A stretch of 64,000 nt of DNA from Eukaryota sp. TZLM1-RC (Eukaryota > Metamonada: BaSk clade): contig JAUPSS010000002.1 in NCBI GenBank assembly GCA_040285825.1, forward strand, positions 3,286,001 through 3,350,000. Reading direction: 5' to 3'. A program made the translations under genes and the position numbers. Shown here one piece after another: positions 12,106-22,531 of the stretch (position 1 is the first letter of the stretch; every line of letters starts with the position of its first letter). The notes beneath the pieces are model-generated. The model made no database searches, had not been told where the DNA came from, and worked only from the letters and a program-made list of their open reading frames with translations.

Positions 12106-13162
12106 ATTGCCTCTCAAAAGTTAGATCAGAGCAACAGCTAGCCATTAGCAATAATAATAACAGCCAGTCTTCATGAACTTTCCAAAAGCGATTTCTGCTG
12201 GTCAAACATGAGAAAAGATCTCATCAAACATATAGAACATTGCCCTACTTGCCAGAAAACAGCACCAGTAAAGCAATCAAAGACTCCCCCAACTGGTTCC
12301 CTATGGGCTAATCGCCCTATCGCAAGATTAAATGTGGATGCAATTGCACCACTCAATAAAGACAACAACGATAATAAATATTTACTAGTTTTCGTCGATT
12401 CATTTACAAGGTATACAATACTTGTATCTTTAAAAGAAGTTAATGCCTTAGAAGTAGCAGATGCTTTGATATGGAACGTCTGCGCTATTTTTGGCATACC
12501 TATGTCTATACATAACGATAATGGTCCTGAGTTCGCCAACGAAATATTTAAATTGCTTTGCCAAAGAATGTCAATTAAAATGTCTACTTCAATTCCATAC
12601 CATTCAGAAAGCAATGGATTTGTTGAAAGAAAACATCGAGATGTGATACAATGTATAAGGAAATTATTAATAGATTACAACGACTATCATTCATGGTCCA
12701 CATATGTACCTATAACTCAACTATTAATTAATTCAACCAAAAGTAGAATAACAAATCACACTCCATACGAACTGAAGTTTGGGTCATCTACCAGCCCAAG
12801 ATCAGATCCTGCTGACATCCTAGGAGGCATTTTCGATTTTGAATCCAATGTACCACTTTTGCAAGACCTCAAATTTCAGATTGAACGTCTTCAATAAAGA
12901 TGGGAAGAAGCAGAGCATCGAAGAAATCCTTGACGAGTATAATACTGCTCAAGGACCCTTCTGTACTGTAAGATGGTTTGGTGGAGATACTACCGAGGAA
13001 CCACTCAATTCTATCAGATATTCAGAAGCGTATCAACGATTTAATGAGAAACCTAATAAAAGAAAACGTAGATCTGTTAAATCCAACAACGCAGCTCGGG
13101 CTCTCCCCGTGCCTCAACAAAAGCGTTATCCGCAAAGGAAGCGGATGAACAACTGTAAGTAA
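12106..13162 (+). pseudogene. Gypsy-1 integrase and C-terminal chromodomain-like tail
   Basis: Integrase HHCC remnant (CPTCQK), then the DDE core: NVDAIAPLN, FVDSFTRYTI, HNDNGPEFANE and ESNGFVERKHRD. About 60 codons before the zinc domain are missing compared with the intact copy. A stop at 12895 and a shift lead into EEILDEYNTAQGPFCTVRWFG, a chromodomain-like block, ending at the basic C-terminus PQRKRMNNCK. Confidence 0.87.
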
Positions 13163-13173
13163 TTCTAATTAAG

Positions 13174-13190
13174 AAAACGGGAGAAGGTAG
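13174..13190 (+). promoter_or_regulatory. Polypurine tract of gypsy-1
   Basis: AAACGGGAGAAGGTAG lies directly before the LTR, as it does in the intact element at 39057-39072 on the other strand. It is the expected plus-strand priming site. Confidence 0.75.
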
Positions 13191-13311
13191 TGTAGGTATC
13201 TCACTAGTGAGTACCTAAGTATATCGAATAACATTAAATAATATTATCTTTATCTTAACCCGCCTTAACTAACCCATACATACACAGCTAGCATAATGCC
13301 TAACGGCAACA
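13191..13311 (+). repeat. 3' LTR of gypsy-1 (121 bp)
   Basis: Begins TGTAGGTATCTCACTAGTGAG and ends CCTAACGGCAACA, so it has TG...CA termini. It is a diverged version of the 106-bp LTRs of the intact copy. The matching 5' LTR is absent. Confidence 0.9.
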
Positions 13312-13314
13312 ATA

Positions 13315-14285
13315 TATCATCAGAACGAAAATTATTCAATGACAGTGTTTCTGTCAGCAGAAGCTTCTTAATACATGAGATTCTTGCAGTTCGTCCATAT
13401 TAAAAACAGTATCTCGAACAGCATCTTGTAATAAAGGACGATGTGTTATTAATGATTAACAATGCAGAGTATGACACGAAGTAAACTGTGGTGAATTCGA
13501 ACAAATACATTTTTCCATCAATAATAATTGATCAACAGGAAAATTAATATATGATCTCATTTTTGTTACAAACGCTTCATTAGTAGCACACAGTCCAAAT
13601 CTTCGTGACACAATGGTTACAAACAGTAAAGAATCTGTTTCACAAACACCCTTTTCCAATAACAATGAGTGAAGATCTTGATTTCAAAAAGCCGAATTGC
13701 ATGTAGTATTATCAAGATCATTTTCATACATTCACATCAATGGTTTTTGTAATGTTCGAAGAGTGTTTTTCAATTTAGATAATTCTTTTCAGCAATATTA
13801 GCATTAAATGATTGCGGAAAGCGTCGACTCCATTTTTCTACATCGTGTTTGAAATTTCTTTATTTGATGCATAAATAGTGTGAACCTTGAGTTGTCATTA
13901 ATAAATCCTCCTAATCTGCAAATCTTTCGGAAAACTCAAAAATTGCAATTCTGCATCCTTCAATAAATTTGCAATTTCTTGAATAGCTAAAAGGAAACAT
14001 GATTGTTATAACTCAGCAGACAAACTTGAGATTTCGTTACTTGAGTTATCCAGGAATAGACTATTTGTTGTTTCAAAAGGATTTTGTCAAAAAGATCTCT
14101 TCTAGAAAATTCAAAAACAAAATTTATTCCACTGCCAATGAATCCACCTTTGATAAAAAAATTTGATGAATTGAAACTAATACCACCAAGTTGAACATCA
14201 GAAAAAATGATTTTGCAAATTGTTGGACCAACGGATATTGAAAAAACCAAAAAAGCCATTTTAAAGAAAAATCCCTCAACAACAT
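13315..14285 (-). pseudogene. LINE RT fragment, subfamily C, next to UTP18
   Basis: Minus-strand pieces of the RT element read from about 14259 down: IFSDVQLGGISFNSSNF, NFVFEFSRR, then FVTIVSRRFGLCATNEAFVTKM and a degraded CxC zinc motif (CICSNSPQFTSCHTLHC). They match the copy at 21031-22531. Several stops and shifts are present. The fragment reaches to within a few bases of the UTP18 start codon and abuts the gypsy-1 LTR on the other side. Confidence 0.82.
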
Positions 14286-14289
14286 ATTC

Positions 14290-15522
14290 ATGGTAGATAC
14301 CATTTGTGACAAGGTAGAACTACCTACTTGTGTGTGGCATGACTCTGATGATGACTCCTCCATAGTTAATCTTGCTGATGACTCCCTTCTAAAAAAGCTA
14401 CGACACTCTTTTGACGAATCCACCATTAATGCATCCGAACTCTCTTCCAGATTACAGTCCTACCATGCCTCGATGTCATCTCCTGTCTCCTGGCCCATTA
14501 CTCTCTCCTCTTTGGGTGACCTTCCTCTTCACTGCACTGCTACCTGGTCAATCTCATCAACTATACCTTCATCCTTCCAGAAACCCACTATGCACTGTCC
14601 CAATTCATGGATTTTCTCTTATGAACCGCATGGCAACATCACCCACTCTGACTCACCCTTATGCTCTATTTGCTTCGTCTCCCCCCATATCTTCGCTACC
14701 ACATCAGAGGACAGGGTACTGAGAGTGTACAGAACTACTTTGGGGACAGAGGCGGAAGCACTCTCCAGCACAAGAATTACTGATATTCCAAAACCAAAAT
14801 TATTAAAGCTAAATAAATCGCTCATTGCTTATGGGAATAGACCTTTTTTCCATCTTTTTGATTTGGAAACTCTGTCAACAAAAAGAATGGTTAATCAATC
14901 ATTTGGATTCGATGGGCCAATCATTGATATGGCAGTCGGAAACGGTTTTTTTGGATTTGTTACTAAAAATAGTAACACTTGTCCAATTATTGACTCTAAA
15001 ACTTTAATCAAAACACATCAGGTTTCCTTTGATGGGGGTATCAATTCTATCGCTTTCAATCAATCAAATCTGATGAGTCTTGGTTCATCAAATGGTCTGA
15101 TTGCGGTTTTTGACCTTCGATCATCAATCAAACCTCTGGTTTCTTTTAATGTTCATGATTGTGTTTCAAAAATTCACTTTAAACATAATTTATTATCAAT
15201 TGGCTTGGAATCTGGTTTTTTCGCTGGTTATTGTCTTCATAATTCAGAAATTAAAAAATCTTTTGAAAACGGAAATCTTACAACAACAATAGAAAATATT
15301 TGTAGTAGCCCAGATGGTAAATACGTAGCTTACACGTCATCAAAGGGTTTGATTAAAGTTTTTAACCGGGAAACTAAGATGGTAGCCGGAAACTTTCCTA
15401 ATCAAGCTCAATCAAACCCCAAGATGACGTGCGTTGATTGGAGTCCAAATGGAGGTCTTTTATTAGCTGGCGGCAAAAAAGGATCTGTTCAAGCTTTCAC
15501 AACTGAATTTAATTCTTTATAG
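14290..15522 (+). CDS. UTP18: U3 snoRNP-associated WD40 protein Utp18
   Basis: 410-aa intronless WD40 protein. Utp18 is a subunit of the UtpB subcomplex of the 90S/SSU processome, acting in the nucleolus on 18S rRNA maturation. The N-terminus has the family signature: CVWHDSDDD, LLKKLRHSF, then SRLQSYH. The propeller holds IAYGNRPFFHLFDLET, matching the GRRPFFYxYDLE-type motif, and ends in ICSSPDGKYVAY and LLLAGGKKGSVQAF. It is shorter than yeast Utp18 (594 aa) because the acidic N-terminal extension is reduced. ATG 14290 is the first Met ahead of the conserved segment and follows LINE debris with almost no spacer. It is convergent with PWP2, another UtpB subunit. A different WD40 protein remains possible, but the N-terminal signature argues against it. 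Confidence 0.8.
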   Translation: MVDTICDKVELPTCVWHDSDDDSSIVNLADDSLLKKLRHSFDESTINASELSSRLQSYHASMSSPVSWPITLSSLGDLPLHCTATWSISSTIPSSFQKPTMHCPNSWIFSYEPHGNITHSDSPLCSICFVSPHIFATTSEDRVLRVYRTTLGTEAEALSSTRITDIPKPKLLKLNKSLIAYGNRPFFHLFDLETLSTKRMVNQSFGFDGPIIDMAVGNGFFGFVTKNSNTCPIIDSKTLIKTHQVSFDGGINSIAFNQSNLMSLGSSNGLIAVFDLRSSIKPLVSFNVHDCVSKIHFKHNLLSIGLESGFFAGYCLHNSEIKKSFENGNLTTTIENICSSPDGKYVAYTSSKGLIKVFNRETKMVAGNFPNQAQSNPKMTCVDWSPNGGLLLAGGKKGSVQAFTTEFNSL

Positions 15523-16316
15523 TTTTTTCTAGAGTTTATTATAATAAATTAGTCTTTTTTGGGTTTTAATTTTAATTTTAGCACATTTATTTGAAATGGT
15601 ATTTGGTATTTAAACTGAGTAAAATCAATCAGCCGGGTTTAGCTGGTTTTTGGTTTACACATTGAATTTGCTTTCTGTAGAAGAAGATGCGACTTAGTAA
15701 GGACAATTGATTTCAGTTTAGGCAGCTGATGTTTACTGAATTTTTTATGGAAACTCATATAATTTCAGTCAAAATTTAAACACAAAAATATTTTAGAATT
15801 ACCCAATTCATTCCTTGATTGCATTAATCGGATTTCAAATAGAAGAAGTTCATGTTGACTAATAAGAAAAAGTGTAAACTGGTTGTAGTTTTTCAGAAGT
15901 ATTTATTGTAAATTTATTAGTTGAACCTGGAAAACAAATGGGTGATGAATCAAAACTCCTTGTTTTGATGATGAATAGACACTAAAGGTTAGTAGACGGC
16001 ACATCTTTTTGGACTCAAAGGTTACTAAGATAATTCTTGCAACTAAATATTGGAGATTTCTTCATTAAATAAGATTTTCTCTGAAATTCTTGATATTTCT
16101 GATGCGATGAGGTAGAATATATTTCTGGAATTTTGATTAATGATGATATTTCATTTTTGCAAGTATTCAAAATCCAATTGGTTATTGTCACTTATATTGT
16201 ATGTCTAATTAGTGCCAGTATATTTAATTTAATGATTACTGTTCCATTCTAAAAAAAGTGAAAATTATTGAAATTTATCAAGAAAAAATCGCAAATAAAT
16301 ACTAAAAAATATAAAA
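15523..16316. other. Intergenic between convergent UTP18 and PWP2
   Basis: About 790 bp of AT-rich DNA shared by the two 3' ends. I see no open frame, repeat or RNA gene in it. Confidence 0.6.
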
Positions 16317-18707
16317 CTAATTAAAACTATTTAAATATTCTAATAAATAAGAATTACTATCAATTATTTTCTTTAACGAAGTAAAATCATCTAAATTTTT
16401 CAAAAGTTGCCTCAAATATGGATCATACAAGGGTTTTCTCAAAATTTTACCAAAAACCTTGAATATTTTGGTAATCCAAACTAACCCAACTGTAGAGTCG
16501 TTAACAACATTCGACAGGGCAGTCAACAAAAACGGCAACTTACCTTCACTCACTGATGACAAACAAAGATCAACTTCCGAAACAGGAATTGCCTTGACTA
16601 ATGATGTCACCAGCTCAGAATTGCCAAGACTCAACGCAATCATTAATGACCGACCAAAATTATTGACTTCAAACGACTTGTAAACGTCATAAGGAGTTCC
16701 ATTTACGTCATCAATATTTCCACCAATAAAATCTTCGTTTTTAAGTAGAATCAATCCAATCGAAGTGGCAGCACAAAGATAAGAATTACAAGGTGAAAGA
16801 GCAATTTCGCTGATTGAAATGGCATTTGAAGCTTCTTTACGTTCTCCAATATCTTTACTATTCAATTTGAGTTTTACACCGGAAAGTGATCGATTATTTG
16901 TAACCGGAAACCTTCCAATCAACAAGGGTAATTGATTGCCATTTTCTGGCAAAGAATATGCACATACAAATCGAGAATTTCCGGCTCCAAATAAAAACTT
17001 CCCATCTGCCGAAAACTGAATAGAACCAAAATACTTGTCATGAGCTTGTTTTTCGGCCGTCAGAGCTGAATTGTCGAGTCTGCCACTGGGGGCATCGTAC
17101 TTGTTGCTTATGGAAAAAGCTTCAGCACCTTGCTCAACATTCCATACGACTACAGTCCCATCTAGGCAAGAGACGGCCAAATATTTGGAATTGGGAGAAA
17201 AGGCAACTGTCACGCATTCTGATTGATGATTGAGGACTTCAGAAGACCGATCACGTGCATAAAGGTCAAAAACTCGAACAGTTTTGTCAAGAGAACAGGA
17301 AGCTAAAAGACCTTTGGATGATGAAAAATCAAGACCAGTGATTGACGATTCGTGACCAGCAAGACTTTCCAAGACTTTGCCAGTTCTTAACTGAAACACG
17401 TTAATCAAAAACTCATCATTTGACACGACAGCAATCAAATCACCCATAGAATCAACAGTCAACTTGCCTAAATTGGTAGAGTTACACGTCATCACACGAA
17501 AGCACTTCCTCTTAATAACATCATGAGCTTTGATTGTACCATCAGAGGAAGAAGTTACAACTACTAAATTTGAACCCTGGCCTGAAAAATCAATTGAATT
17601 CACGGGACAATTATGAGCTCTAAACGACCCCCAACATGTGCCAGTTTCCGGGTTGAAAACCCTCACCATACCGTCATTATTGCCAGTCGCCACAAGCCTT
17701 CCGTCATTAGAATAAGCCGTACAGGTTGGGAGGGGCGAAAGAGAGCCTGTAAACTTGAAAAGGAAAGTTTCCGACTCCCATGACCAGACAGTTAACAAAC
17801 CTGATTGAGCAGAAGCAAAACCAATCAATTCTGAAGATTGATTAATATCACATGCCGTTAACGGAAAGTTTCCAATCGAAAGTGTCTGTATGACGTCACC
17901 TGTCGTGACATCGGCTAGACAAAAAACACCAATGTCTAAACCAAATGAAAGCAACCCTGTCGCACTCATCGCACAAGTTGAAGCAGAAAAATGTGGAGTC
18001 TGTATGTTGGAGTTTGAGTGGAATAAGTGTCGAGTTTTCATTTTAAACCGGTCAGAATCATCAGGGTCGGTTTCCCAAACAACACAGCAGCCATCGGCAG
18101 CAAACGTGATGATTTGATCGATTGATTCATGATTCAAAAACCAAGTACCTATAACGGAAGCCCTATGGGTTGAAAACACCACTGAAGGAGTTTCATCAAG
18201 ATAAGAAAGTCTGGCGGTGCAATCCTCAGAGCCAGTCAACAACATTGTAGAACATGGAGAAAAAGAGAGAGAAGTGATGTTGGAAGTGTGGCCAGTGATT
18301 GTAGTGACTAAAACGAATGGAGGGTTGGAAGGGCAGGGAGGAGGGGTTCGGTAGACACGGACTAGTCGACCAAAAGAGACAGCGAGGAGAGAGAAATCAG
18401 GGGAGAGGGAGGCAGCAGTAACAGGTTTTTTGAAGTTGAATCTGTGGAGAAGACCACCAGATAGAGATTGTACGAGACCCTGGCCGGTGTTATCTATAGT
18501 AAGGACAAGATTTCCATTGGGAGAGATAACGAGACGATCTATTTCAGACCGAGATTCAGCAGGGAGAGTACGCAATGATGATTTTTCAAGGTCATATAGA
18601 ATAACACGATTGCCAACAATGGAGAAGATGGACTTGGACATTGGATGAAAGCGGATGTCACCACCACTGTGGAAGGCCCCACAGAGATTGTGGAAGGTGT
18701 AGTTCAT
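16317..18707 (-). CDS. PWP2: Periodic tryptophan protein 2 (Pwp2/Utp1)
   Basis: 796-aa intronless protein with a tandem WD40 propeller (about residues 1-600) and a C-terminal Utp12-type helical domain (about 670-796, ending KKIIDSNSYLLEYLNSF). The N-terminus reads FHNLCGAFHSGGDIRFHP, then VGNRVILYDL and LHRFNFKKPVTA, following yeast and human Pwp2 block by block. GHTSNITSLSFSP and GSDGTIKAHD-type blades follow. Pwp2 nucleates the UtpB complex on the 5' external transcribed spacer of pre-rRNA. It is somewhat shorter than yeast (923 aa), mainly between the propellers and the Utp12 domain. It is convergent with UTP18, its partner in the same subcomplex. Confidence 0.95.
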   Translation of the reverse strand: MNYTFHNLCGAFHSGGDIRFHPMSKSIFSIVGNRVILYDLEKSSLRTLPAESRSEIDRLVISPNGNLVLTIDNTGQGLVQSLSGGLLHRFNFKKPVTAASLSPDFSLLAVSFGRLVRVYRTPPPCPSNPPFVLVTTITGHTSNITSLSFSPCSTMLLTGSEDCTARLSYLDETPSVVFSTHRASVIGTWFLNHESIDQIITFAADGCCVVWETDPDDSDRFKMKTRHLFHSNSNIQTPHFSASTCAMSATGLLSFGLDIGVFCLADVTTGDVIQTLSIGNFPLTACDINQSSELIGFASAQSGLLTVWSWESETFLFKFTGSLSPLPTCTAYSNDGRLVATGNNDGMVRVFNPETGTCWGSFRAHNCPVNSIDFSGQGSNLVVVTSSSDGTIKAHDVIKRKCFRVMTCNSTNLGKLTVDSMGDLIAVVSNDEFLINVFQLRTGKVLESLAGHESSITGLDFSSSKGLLASCSLDKTVRVFDLYARDRSSEVLNHQSECVTVAFSPNSKYLAVSCLDGTVVVWNVEQGAEAFSISNKYDAPSGRLDNSALTAEKQAHDKYFGSIQFSADGKFLFGAGNSRFVCAYSLPENGNQLPLLIGRFPVTNNRSLSGVKLKLNSKDIGERKEASNAISISEIALSPCNSYLCAATSIGLILLKNEDFIGGNIDDVNGTPYDVYKSFEVNNFGRSLMIALSLGNSELVTSLVKAIPVSEVDLCLSSVSEGKLPFLLTALSNVVNDSTVGLVWITKIFKVFGKILRKPLYDPYLRQLLKNLDDFTSLKKIIDSNSYLLEYLNSFN

Positions 18708-19477
18708 CCTTCAGGTATTTTGAATGAGGTAATCACTTTGATGTTTGATGAATTCAATTTTTTTAAATAAAGAAGATTGTTCCCCAATGTATCAATTGGT
18801 GTCAATTTCTACTTCTGATAGATTCCATAGTTCTCATGTTTCGTGCTTCTAATTTTAAAAAACTATAAGTAGAGATTAAAGAATTTTTCAAACACAGGAA
18901 TTTCTGACCTTGATATTCCTTACATAATAAGGTCACCTCGGGAAACCCTAAACTACCCTTACATTGGGAATAAATCCAAGTAATCCAAAAGTTTTAGCAG
19001 TTTTAGGGACACCTCTCCACTATTTCAAAATTCCACCCTATGCAGAAGTATTTGTAGCTCCCACAAAAGTGATTGGTAATTGTTATACTTGTCATTGGCG
19101 TACAAAGTGCAGAAATCTTAATTAAATTATTTGGGCCTCTGTGTTCGGTAATAATGCTTGATTAGGTAGATGTTTAATAATGTCTTCCGTCTGTGACAAA
19201 TAGTATTGTAAACATTAAGCGTAGTTCAACCATCTGTTCGGTATTGTTTGTCTGAAACCCTGAAACGCTTCTCTTTGATTATTAATACAGCACCAAATTT
19301 AAGCTACAGTTACAATTAAGCAATGCTATGGAAAACCAGCAAACACTATTTGGAAGAAGAAATTGACAGATGATTCTTCACTATTCAAATCAAATACTAA
19401 AGGTAAAATCAACATTGACATTTTTTTATTATAAATTAACAATAGACACGTAATAAACCTAAAGATAAGCACATACC
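18708..19477. other. Intergenic between PWP2 (5' side) and NUP50 (3' side)
   Basis: About 770 bp with no supported gene. It should hold the PWP2 promoter, but no motif stands out. Confidence 0.6.
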
Positions 19478-20779
19478 TTAACATTCTTCATTTTCTGCCT
19501 TCTTTTCGTTTTTTACCTTTTCAACAGCATCCTTAAACTTGGCACAAGTCTCTTTTGTTCGAAACTTCAGCAAGTAGCTTCCAACGGAATCTTCAATATC
19601 TGTGTTTACTGGTAATGTTAATATCACCTTCTCCTCAGTTGGAGATTCGTACTTTAACTGTTTGAATATAGCTGAATTAATAATCAACTTTAACGTATCC
19701 TTATGTCTCATAACAATACGACCAGAATTGTCTTGACTTTGATTGACTGACACCTCCCCAATTCCTCGAGACACCCAACCAAACTTACCATCTTCATTCT
19801 TCTTCAGGCCATGAACAGAGGCATCAGCCTTCATCAAGACATTTTCATCCTCTTCACCAGTTTTCTTCTCTTGCTCTGGTAGATCAACCACCGGCTTGAA
19901 TGATGGTTCCACCTCCTTCTTCTCTTCATCTCCCTCTTCTTCTTTTAATGAACTACCTCCGCTAGCAAATGGGTTGGTGGCAGTAGATGCGAAGGGAGAG
20001 GAAAGAAAAGGGTTTTCGCTAGGGGGTTGTGATTTGAAAGGAGAAGATACAGAAGTATTTGCAAAAGGGTTATTCCCTGAGAAAGAAGCAAACGGATTGG
20101 TCTGGCTTGTGACAACTGTTTCCTTCTCTTCCTTTTCCTCCTCCTCATCACTACTCTCCTCGCTACTTGACATGGGCTGGTACTGACCGAAAGGGTTGGA
20201 TTGGGGTTGTGCAAAGGGGTTGTCCATTGGTGAAGAGGTGAGTTCAGTAGTAGTGAAGGGAGAAGAAAATAATTTACTTGAGTCGGTTGGCAAGCTCTTC
20301 TCTTCTTCTTTCACTGGTTCCGTTTCTTCTTTTTTTGGAGGGGGAGCAAATGGAGATGGTGCAACAGTTGGTGGTTTTGGAGGTTGGGGTTCGGATATTG
20401 GTTCCTCAGCCTCTTCCTTAACAGGTTCTTCCACTTGTTCTTCCTTCTCCGGTTCAACTTCAGATGTTCTAGATGCAAGTAACTTAAACTCACCAAAAAA
20501 CACCGGATTCACATCAAACATACGTTTAGCACGACCCAGTGGTGGATGAAAGTCTTGTTCCTGGATGCGTAATGACATAGGAGCGGGAGGGAGGTAGGAA
20601 GTGGTAGAAGAGGTAATGGGCTTGGGTTTAGGTGTCGATGTTTTCAAAGTGCGTATCTTTCGTCGTTGAAGAATCTCGTCATCGGCTGGGGTGAAGGTTT
20701 GTGAAAGACTAGAAGAGGTTTCGGTATTACCTTCCAAGGCTTCCCGGGAAGGTAGTGAAGTAGAGCTACGTTTAGGCAT
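19478..20779 (-). CDS. NUP50: Nup50/Nup2-like nucleoporin with RanBP1 domain
   Basis: 433 aa. The N-terminal segment (residues about 1-50) has MPKR and DDEILQRRKIRTLK, matching the importin-alpha-binding start of Nup50/Nup2 (basic MxKR, then a [D/E]EVLxxRxI-type helix). The middle (about 190-285) carries repeated NPF motifs in a Ser/Gln/Glu-rich linker, with little classical FG. Residues about 310-430 form a Ran-binding domain: KKNEDGKFGWVSRGIGEV and RIVMRHKDTLKLIINS. In other eukaryotes the protein sits on the nuclear basket and speeds importin-alpha release and recycling with RanGTP. A RanBP2 or RanBP3 relative is less likely because of the N-terminus and the single C-terminal Ran domain. 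Confidence 0.88.
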   Translation of the reverse strand: MPKRSSTSLPSREALEGNTETSSSLSQTFTPADDEILQRRKIRTLKTSTPKPKPITSSTTSYLPPAPMSLRIQEQDFHPPLGRAKRMFDVNPVFFGEFKLLASRTSEVEPEKEEQVEEPVKEEAEEPISEPQPPKPPTVAPSPFAPPPKKEETEPVKEEEKSLPTDSSKLFSSPFTTTELTSSPMDNPFAQPQSNPFGQYQPMSSSEESSDEEEEKEEKETVVTSQTNPFASFSGNNPFANTSVSSPFKSQPPSENPFLSSPFASTATNPFASGGSSLKEEEGDEEKKEVEPSFKPVVDLPEQEKKTGEEDENVLMKADASVHGLKKNEDGKFGWVSRGIGEVSVNQSQDNSGRIVMRHKDTLKLIINSAIFKQLKYESPTEEKVILTLPVNTDIEDSVGSYLLKFRTKETCAKFKDAVEKVKNEKKAENEEC

Positions 20780-20847
20780 AAACTATTATGATGTAGAAAG
20801 GATGATTTGAAAAAGTGACTTTAATTTTTTCCAATTCATTTATTTAA

Positions 20848-21056
20848 TAGTAGAGGAAATCTTGGTTCAATGATAGTCGTCCCATTAGTTATGAGTTAAT
20901 TTAATTAAGTGTGCAAATTCAATAAATACGTTTTATTAAATTAATTGGGCAAAAATAGTACAATCTAAGAAAATATATTTATTGAATTTGCACACTTAAT
21001 TAAATTAACTCAATACAAATGGGACGACTATCATTGAACCAAGATTTCCTCTACTA
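20848..21056. repeat. Near-perfect inverted repeat, two 80-bp arms, 49-bp loop
   Basis: Left arm 20848-20927 and right arm 20977-21056 are reverse complements apart from a few bases (ATTAGTTATGAG versus its ATTTGTATTGAG counterpart). The right arm is the 3' end of the minus-strand LINE, including its last codons (VEEILVQ, stop) and 3' tail. The left arm is the same tail in the opposite direction. It could fold into a long hairpin. Confidence 0.93.
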
Positions 21057-22531
21057 AATCTTGATCTGCTTGCTGTCTAGCTAAAGCTTCTCTTATTCGA
21101 TTGAAAAACCGAGGTAATATATTAACAATGGCAAATTGAATCCGTGAACGCCATAAAAAAATATCAAATCTTTTCATTGTTTTTTCTTGCACCATTTTTT
21201 GGAAGTCATCCAAAAAAGTTTCTGCTTCAACTGATAATCTTCCATTTATCGAAAATGGGAAAGCAATAAAAACCAGCTGTGTATTTCTATCGACATTTGC
21301 CTCTTCAATATCTTTATCATATTTTCTATGTTTCTCTTTTGCTTTAAAATCCAGAGCAGCCACAGGATTAAGTTTTCTTCTGTGAACCAAAGTATCATTT
21401 GCAACATTACATGAGACAAAGTCAACAATAGCTTCAGAATTATCAATCCAATCACAGTATACATCACCTCTATCATCAGAACCAAAATTATTCAGAGAAA
21501 GTGTTTCCTTCAGCAGGGGCTCTTTGATACACGATATCCTTGCAGTTTGTGCCATCTTGTAAACAGTGTCTCTAACAGCATCATGTAATGAAGAACGATA
21601 AGTTATCAATTTAGAGTAATTCAGAGCATGGCGCAAAGTGAGTTGAGGTGAATTCGAACAAACACATTTTTCTTTTGATAATAACTGGTTAATGAAAGAT
21701 GTTCAAATATAATCTCATTTTTGTTACAAATGCTTCATTAGTGGCACACAATCCAAATCTTCGTGGTACAATGGTTACAAAAAGTGAAGAATCTGACGAC
21801 TTGTTTTCACAAACACTCTTTTCCAATAACAAAGAGTGAAGATCTTGATTTAAAACAGCAGAGCTGCATATATTATTATAAAGATCTTTTTCATACATTC
21901 CAGTCAATCGTTTAGTACAATCTAGAAATCAATAATAATGTCAATAATGTCAAACCAGCTCCACATTTGCAAAACAGATCATTGGCAAAGAACAAGGCCA
22001 TAGATAGCAACGCATTCTCATAGCGGTAGTCCATTGGTCGTCGATAAAAATTAAACCATAAATTTGGGGAATTTGATTCAACAAAACTGCAGATGAACTC
22101 TCCTTCAAATCAATCAAAAAATTTGCAACATCAGGGTATTCTTGCTGAGCGGTGCTAAGTCGTACAATAAAATCCGTTCTTTCAAATTTTTTCAAAAGAT
22201 GTCTTTGGAGCTTTTACAGTGCAAACTTCAAAGAAAACAAACTTCTTTCTGGAATGTCTTGAATTACTATAGGGAAACATGATTGCCATAACTCAAGAGA
22301 TAGACTCGATACTTCTTCCATTAAAGTATCCAGAAATAGACTATTGGTTGTTTCAAGAAGATTTTCGGCAAAAGTATTTCTAGAGAATTCCAAAACAAAA
22401 TTTCTTTCACCACCAATGGATGCAGCTTTGGTCAAATACTCTGATGATTTTAAACCAACACCACCAAGTTGAACATCAGAAAAGATATGATCTTTCAAAA
22501 TTGTTGGATCAACTGACATCAAAAAGGCCAA
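21031..22531 (-). pseudogene. LINE RT fragment, subfamily C (best copy of this subfamily)
   Basis: Reading 22531 to 21031: IFSDVQLGGVGLKSSEYL, GGERNFVLEFSR, RLTGMYEKDLYNNICSSAV, FVTIVPRRFGLCATNEAFVT, an eroded zinc motif around 21640, HDAVRDTVYKM, DDRGDVYCDW, AIVDFVSCNVA and KHRKYDKDIEEA. The C-terminal domain (201 codons open) runs to VEEILVQ and stop. Internal stops and shifts at 21637-21690, 21908-21950 and 22196-22214 break the frame. Only the region downstream of the RT catalytic core is present, so this is a 5'-truncated insertion. Confidence 0.87.

Larger units (their letters stand above)
7915..13311 (+). mobile_element. Ty3/gypsy retrotransposon 1, decayed, interrupted by a LINE
   Basis: Close relative of the intact element at 38951-45808 in the opposite orientation. 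Gag starts part-way at about 7915, directly against hAT DNA, so the 5' LTR and gag N-terminus are missing. About 150 gag codons are deleted near 8300. RT carries a short deletion near 9835. A LINE fragment occupies 10906-12105. After it the RNase H-integrase spacer is shortened. The 3' end is complete, with a polypurine tract (13174-13190) and a 121-bp LTR (13191-13311). LINE DNA resumes directly after the LTR. Confidence 0.92.

Noticed and set aside
19896-20549. Ser/Gly-rich open frames opposite NUP50
   Set aside because: Mirror of the Ser/Pro/Glu codons of the nucleoporin linker; no independent support.
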